Shown piece by piece: positions 6,575 through 8,799 of a stretch of DNA of 8,799 bases. The position numbers were made by a program, and so were the translations under genes. The notes below the pieces were generated by a model that was not told the DNA's origin, ran no database searches, and worked only from the letters and a program-made list of their open reading frames with translations. Numbering within the stretch: the first letter of the stretch is position 1; every line of letters starts with the position of its first letter. The stretch is from Bacillota bacterium (lineage in GTDB: Bacteria > Bacillota > Desulfotomaculia > Desulfotomaculales > Desulfotomaculaceae): positions 1-8,799 of the forward strand of contig JAMCWI010000140.1 in NCBI GenBank assembly GCA_023481335.1, in the 5' to 3' direction.

Positions 6575-7409
6575 CAACAAAAACAACAGAGCCGTCGGCA
6601 TCATTTTCAGCAAAGACCGGGCCATGCAGTTGGAGGCCACCCTGCACTCCTTTGCCCTGCACTGCCGGGACCCGCAAATGATTTCCTTATGGGTGCTGTA
6701 CCGGACATCCGACGACCATCATGAGAAACAATACGGTCTGTTAAGAGATCTTTACCCCGCCGTGAAATTTGTGCCGGAGACCGATTTTAAAAGCCAGCTG
6801 TTAGCTTTATTGAAACCCTATGAGTTTATCCTGTTTTTGGTAGATGATAACCTGTTTGTCAGGGCGTTCTCTATCCGGCAAATCATGGATTCACTGTTGA
6901 AATACCCCCTTGCATTGGGTTATTCTCTCCGTCTGGGGATGAACACAACCTACTGTTATACCTTTCAATGCGAACAAGTACCACCGGCCTTTCAGGCCAT
7001 TGAAAACGATGCCCTATTATTTGATTGGGCGACGGCCCAGCATGATTTTGCTTATTCCTTGGAAGTCTCCAGTTCCTGCTACCGCAGTTCGGATCTGTAC
7101 CCCCTGCTGCAGGTTTTGCCCTACGGCAATCCGAACACCTTGGAGTTCCTGCTGTCTGCCCTTAGGGTTTGCTTCTTGCACAAGAAGCAGCTCATTTGCA
7201 GTAAAAACAGCATCGCCTTTTGCAATCCCGTCAATAAGGTGCAGCAGGTTTGCGCCGAAAACCGGGCCGGTGAATTATTTTACTATTGTGTGGAAGATTT
7301 AAGCGGCTTGTTTGAACAGGGCTGCCGGGTGGATGTACGGCACTATGTGGATTACCTGCCAAAGGCCTGCCATGAGGAAGTGGAGTTGGTTTTTAGGAGA
7401 GGCGGGTAA
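6564..7409 (+). CDS. Putative GT-A-like glycosyltransferase, specificity unknown
   Basis: A 281-residue protein with the outline of a GT-A nucleotide-sugar transferase though not a standard GT2. After a short polar leader comes a first strand and donor-site-like segment GIIFSKDRAMQLEATLHSF (12-30), a second strand with WVLYRTSDD (43-51), and then FILFLVDDNLFV (88-99), where Asp94-Asp95-Asn96 would be the metal-binding motif. SLRLG at 121-125 and NPNTLEFLLS at 190-199 probably line the acceptor side. No signal peptide or transmembrane helix is visible. The start is GTG at 6564; AAAGGATG at 6546-6553 lies ten bases upstream and the start overlaps the preceding small ORF. The stop TAA abuts the ATG of the FkbM gene, indicating cotranscription. 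Assignment as a glycosyltransferase rests on motif pattern and context, not on a recognised named family. Confidence 0.7.
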   Translation: MNSDNKNNRAVGIIFSKDRAMQLEATLHSFALHCRDPQMISLWVLYRTSDDHHEKQYGLLRDLYPAVKFVPETDFKSQLLALLKPYEFILFLVDDNLFVRAFSIRQIMDSLLKYPLALGYSLRLGMNTTYCYTFQCEQVPPAFQAIENDALLFDWATAQHDFAYSLEVSSSCYRSSDLYPLLQVLPYGNPNTLEFLLSALRVCFLHKKQLICSKNSIAFCNPVNKVQQVCAENRAGELFYYCVEDLSGLFEQGCRVDVRHYVDYLPKACHEEVELVFRRGG

Positions 7410-8054
7410 ATGATCAAAGGGGATATGGCGATGCGATATTATAGTCAAATCGGTCAGGATCAATTTCTAAATGAAAGTATTTTTCAAGGCAAAGAAAATG
7501 GATTTTTTGTTGATATAGGAGCGCATAACGGGATCACATTCAGCAATAGTTATTTTTTTGAAAGACATAAGAATTGGCAGGGCCTCTGTATAGAACCCAT
7601 GCCGAACATTTATAAGTTGTTAAGGGAAAATAGGCGTTGTATTTGTATAGAAGGAGCCATATCCTTTGAAAACGGGGTTCAAGAATTTTTAAGCCTGGCG
7701 GGCCATACAGAAATGTACAGCTGTTTACTCACCGGATCCGATCCCCGGCATTTAGAAAGAATTCAGCGGGAAATGCAGCGTCACGGGGGCAATCAACAGG
7801 TCATTCAGGTTAAAACCTACACATTACAATCCATTTTAGATGACCACCATGTTAAATCCATTGACTTTTGCAGCATTGATACCGAAGGCAATGAGCTAAC
7901 CGTCCTGCAATCCGTAGACTGGGAAAAAGTTGACATAAAATGCCTGGTGGTGGAGAACAGCTACCAGGATAGGGCCATTCGGGATTATTTAGAAACTAAA
8001 AAGTATAAATTGATTGAAAGACTAGAGTGGGACGACATCTATCTTAGAGAATAA
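7410..8054 (+). CDS. FkbM-family SAM-dependent methyltransferase
   Basis: Members of this family typically O-methylate hydroxyl groups of sugars or polyketides; in glycan loci they usually methylate a sugar. The protein has the family pattern: YSQIGQDQFLNE near residues 11-22, SAM-binding motif I VDIGAHNG at 34-41, SNSYFFE at 45-51, the acidic LCIEPMP at 59-65, and the hallmark IDFCSIDTEGNE at 151-162. The length of 214 residues is normal. ATG 7410 directly abuts the preceding stop and has AGGAG and GGCGGG just upstream; ATG 7431 follows AAAGGGGA (7416-7423) at seven bases and gives the family-like beginning MRYYSQIGQDQF. Either may be used. The coding DNA is visibly more A/T-rich than the upstream genes, a trend shared with the following gene, hinting at separate acquisition of this segment. 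The substrate is inferred only from context. Confidence 0.9.
   Translation: MIKGDMAMRYYSQIGQDQFLNESIFQGKENGFFVDIGAHNGITFSNSYFFERHKNWQGLCIEPMPNIYKLLRENRRCICIEGAISFENGVQEFLSLAGHTEMYSCLLTGSDPRHLERIQREMQRHGGNQQVIQVKTYTLQSILDDHHVKSIDFCSIDTEGNELTVLQSVDWEKVDIKCLVVENSYQDRAIRDYLETKKYKLIERLEWDDIYLRE
7416..7423 (+). promoter_or_regulatory. Internal SD supporting an alternative start of the FkbM gene
   Basis: AAAGGGGA lies seven bases before ATG 7431, inside the longer reading of the gene. It supports the shorter protein starting at residue 8 of the annotated frame. Confidence 0.5.
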
Positions 8055-8082
8055 GAGAGGCATACTTTTATATATCAGAGTG

Positions 8083-8090
8083 AAGAGGTG
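8083..8090 (+). promoter_or_regulatory. Ribosome binding site for a TTG-started gene
   Basis: AAGAGGTG lies six bases before TTG 8097. An in-frame GTG at 8088 falls within the SD itself and is therefore unlikely to be the start. The match to the site at 4845-4852, followed by a similar TTC-containing spacer, suggests the leader was duplicated with the coding region. Confidence 0.7.
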
Positions 8091-8096
8091 CTTCAT

Positions 8097-8799
8097 TTGA
8101 ACCAGCTAATCATAGCCACTTCGCTTACACCTAAAAACATAGAGATTCAGCTAAGAGCGGTTGATAGTTGGAGAAATCTAGGTTTTAAAGTTGTTTCTAT
8201 CAATGCCCCGGATGAAATAAGCATGATCCAAGGGCGTTTTCCTGATATAGAATTTGTGCCGGCAAAGCGGAACGGGCGAGAAAAGTTTGGTAAACCCTAT
8301 ATTTATTTTGATGATTTTCTTGCTTACTTTAAGCAAAGCGAAAGTAGAATATGCGGCATCGTTAATTCCGATATCCATTTATTAAAAGAACATTTCCATT
8401 CATTTATCAGCCATGAGGCCGATAATTCCCTGGTGTATGGCTCCAGGGTAGATGTTTTATCCCTGGAAAACCTAAACGGGGCTTTTTATCATGAGGGTTT
8501 TGATTACTTCTTTTTTGACCGGGGAATTTTGCCGCATATTCTACTTTCGCTTTTTTGCCTTGGTTTACCCTGGTGGGATTACTGGGCCTTGTTGATTCCT
8601 CTTCTGAATGGAGTTGCCGTAAAAAAGCTAACCACCCCGGTTGCCTATCATATCGATCATCCGAAGAATTGGAACCCCCACACCTGGATGTACTATGGAA
8701 CTAGAATGAGTGAATTTCTCAACGTATCATTGGGACTAACCGAGGATAATCTGCACATCATGAATCATAAACTGCTCTATTTTTTTAAACACAGGTCAC
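8097..8799 (+). CDS. Paralogue of the N-terminal domain of the 4860 glycosyltransferase (3' end cut by window)
   Basis: Starting at TTG 8097, 234 codons remain open to the window edge. The translation aligns without a gap to residues 1-235 of the upstream two-domain protein; the nucleotide offset is a constant 3240. Shared blocks are AVDSW-x2-LGF (21-30), KFGKPYIYFDD (63-73), CGIV (86-89), LVYGS (112-116), FFDR and PWWDYW (158-163). At residues 90-92 it has Asn-Ser-Asp, resembling the metal-binding triplet of GT-A transferases, where the upstream copy has Lys-Pro-His. The PWWDYW block recalls a motif I associate with uncharacterised sugar-transferase-like proteins, so a catalytic GT-A-like role is possible but inferred. 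The window ends just before the position where a GT2 domain would begin if the architecture were shared. Composition is A/T-rich like the FkbM gene. Confidence 0.85.
   Translation, partial: MNQLIIATSLTPKNIEIQLRAVDSWRNLGFKVVSINAPDEISMIQGRFPDIEFVPAKRNGREKFGKPYIYFDDFLAYFKQSESRICGIVNSDIHLLKEHFHSFISHEADNSLVYGSRVDVLSLENLNGAFYHEGFDYFFFDRGILPHILLSLFCLGLPWWDYWALLIPLLNGVAVKKLTTPVAYHIDHPKNWNPHTWMYYGTRMSEFLNVSLGLTEDNLHIMNHKLLYFFKHRS
8295..8315 (+). repeat. 21-base exact direct repeat, copy 2
   Basis: Exact copy of 5055-5075, in the same codon phase within the paralogous domain. Confidence 0.9.

Overview
The window looks like part of a surface-glycan or glycoprotein (for example flagellin or S-layer) glycosylation locus. 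The host is probably a Gram-positive anaerobe of the Firmicutes type. That is a tentative guess, based on purine-rich Shine-Dalgarno (SD) sites before most genes, use of TTG and GTG starts, intermediate base composition and tightly packed genes. No rRNA, tRNA, CRISPR array, insertion sequence or phage gene was seen.

Layout. Positions 1-1024 (minus strand) hold the first 341 codons of a GT2 glycosyltransferase with a repeat-like C-terminal region, cut by the left edge. A 191-base divergent control region (1025-1215) separates it from a long plus-strand run that continues to the right edge. That run holds: gmd (1216-2307), fcl (2324-3265), manC (3292-4686), a decayed 3' scrap of a phosphomannomutase gene (about 4658-4825), a two-domain glycosyltransferase (4860-6404), a 51-codon small ORF (6419-6574), a GT-A-like protein of unknown specificity (6564-7409), a FkbM-type methyltransferase (7410-8054), and a TTG-started gene cut by the right edge (8097-8799).

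How the genes fit together. ManC, with its C-terminal phosphomannose isomerase domain, can make mannose-6-phosphate and GDP-mannose. Gmd and Fcl convert GDP-mannose to GDP-L-fucose. The phosphomannomutase step between the two ManC reactions is missing here because only the last ~50 codons of that gene survive, so it must be supplied from elsewhere. The downstream transferases plausibly use GDP-fucose or related donors, and the FkbM protein could O-methylate a sugar on the product.

Most interesting points. (1) The N-terminal ~235 residues of the 4860 gene and the incomplete 8097 gene are paralogous copies of a domain I cannot name. They align without a gap at a constant offset of 3240 bases. 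The right-hand copy has an Asn-Ser-Asp triplet resembling a GT-A metal site, which is Lys-Pro-His in the left copy. (2) The manC end is fused to a phosphomannomutase remnant by an apparent deletion. (3) An SD-less 51-codon ORF overlaps the start of the following gene.
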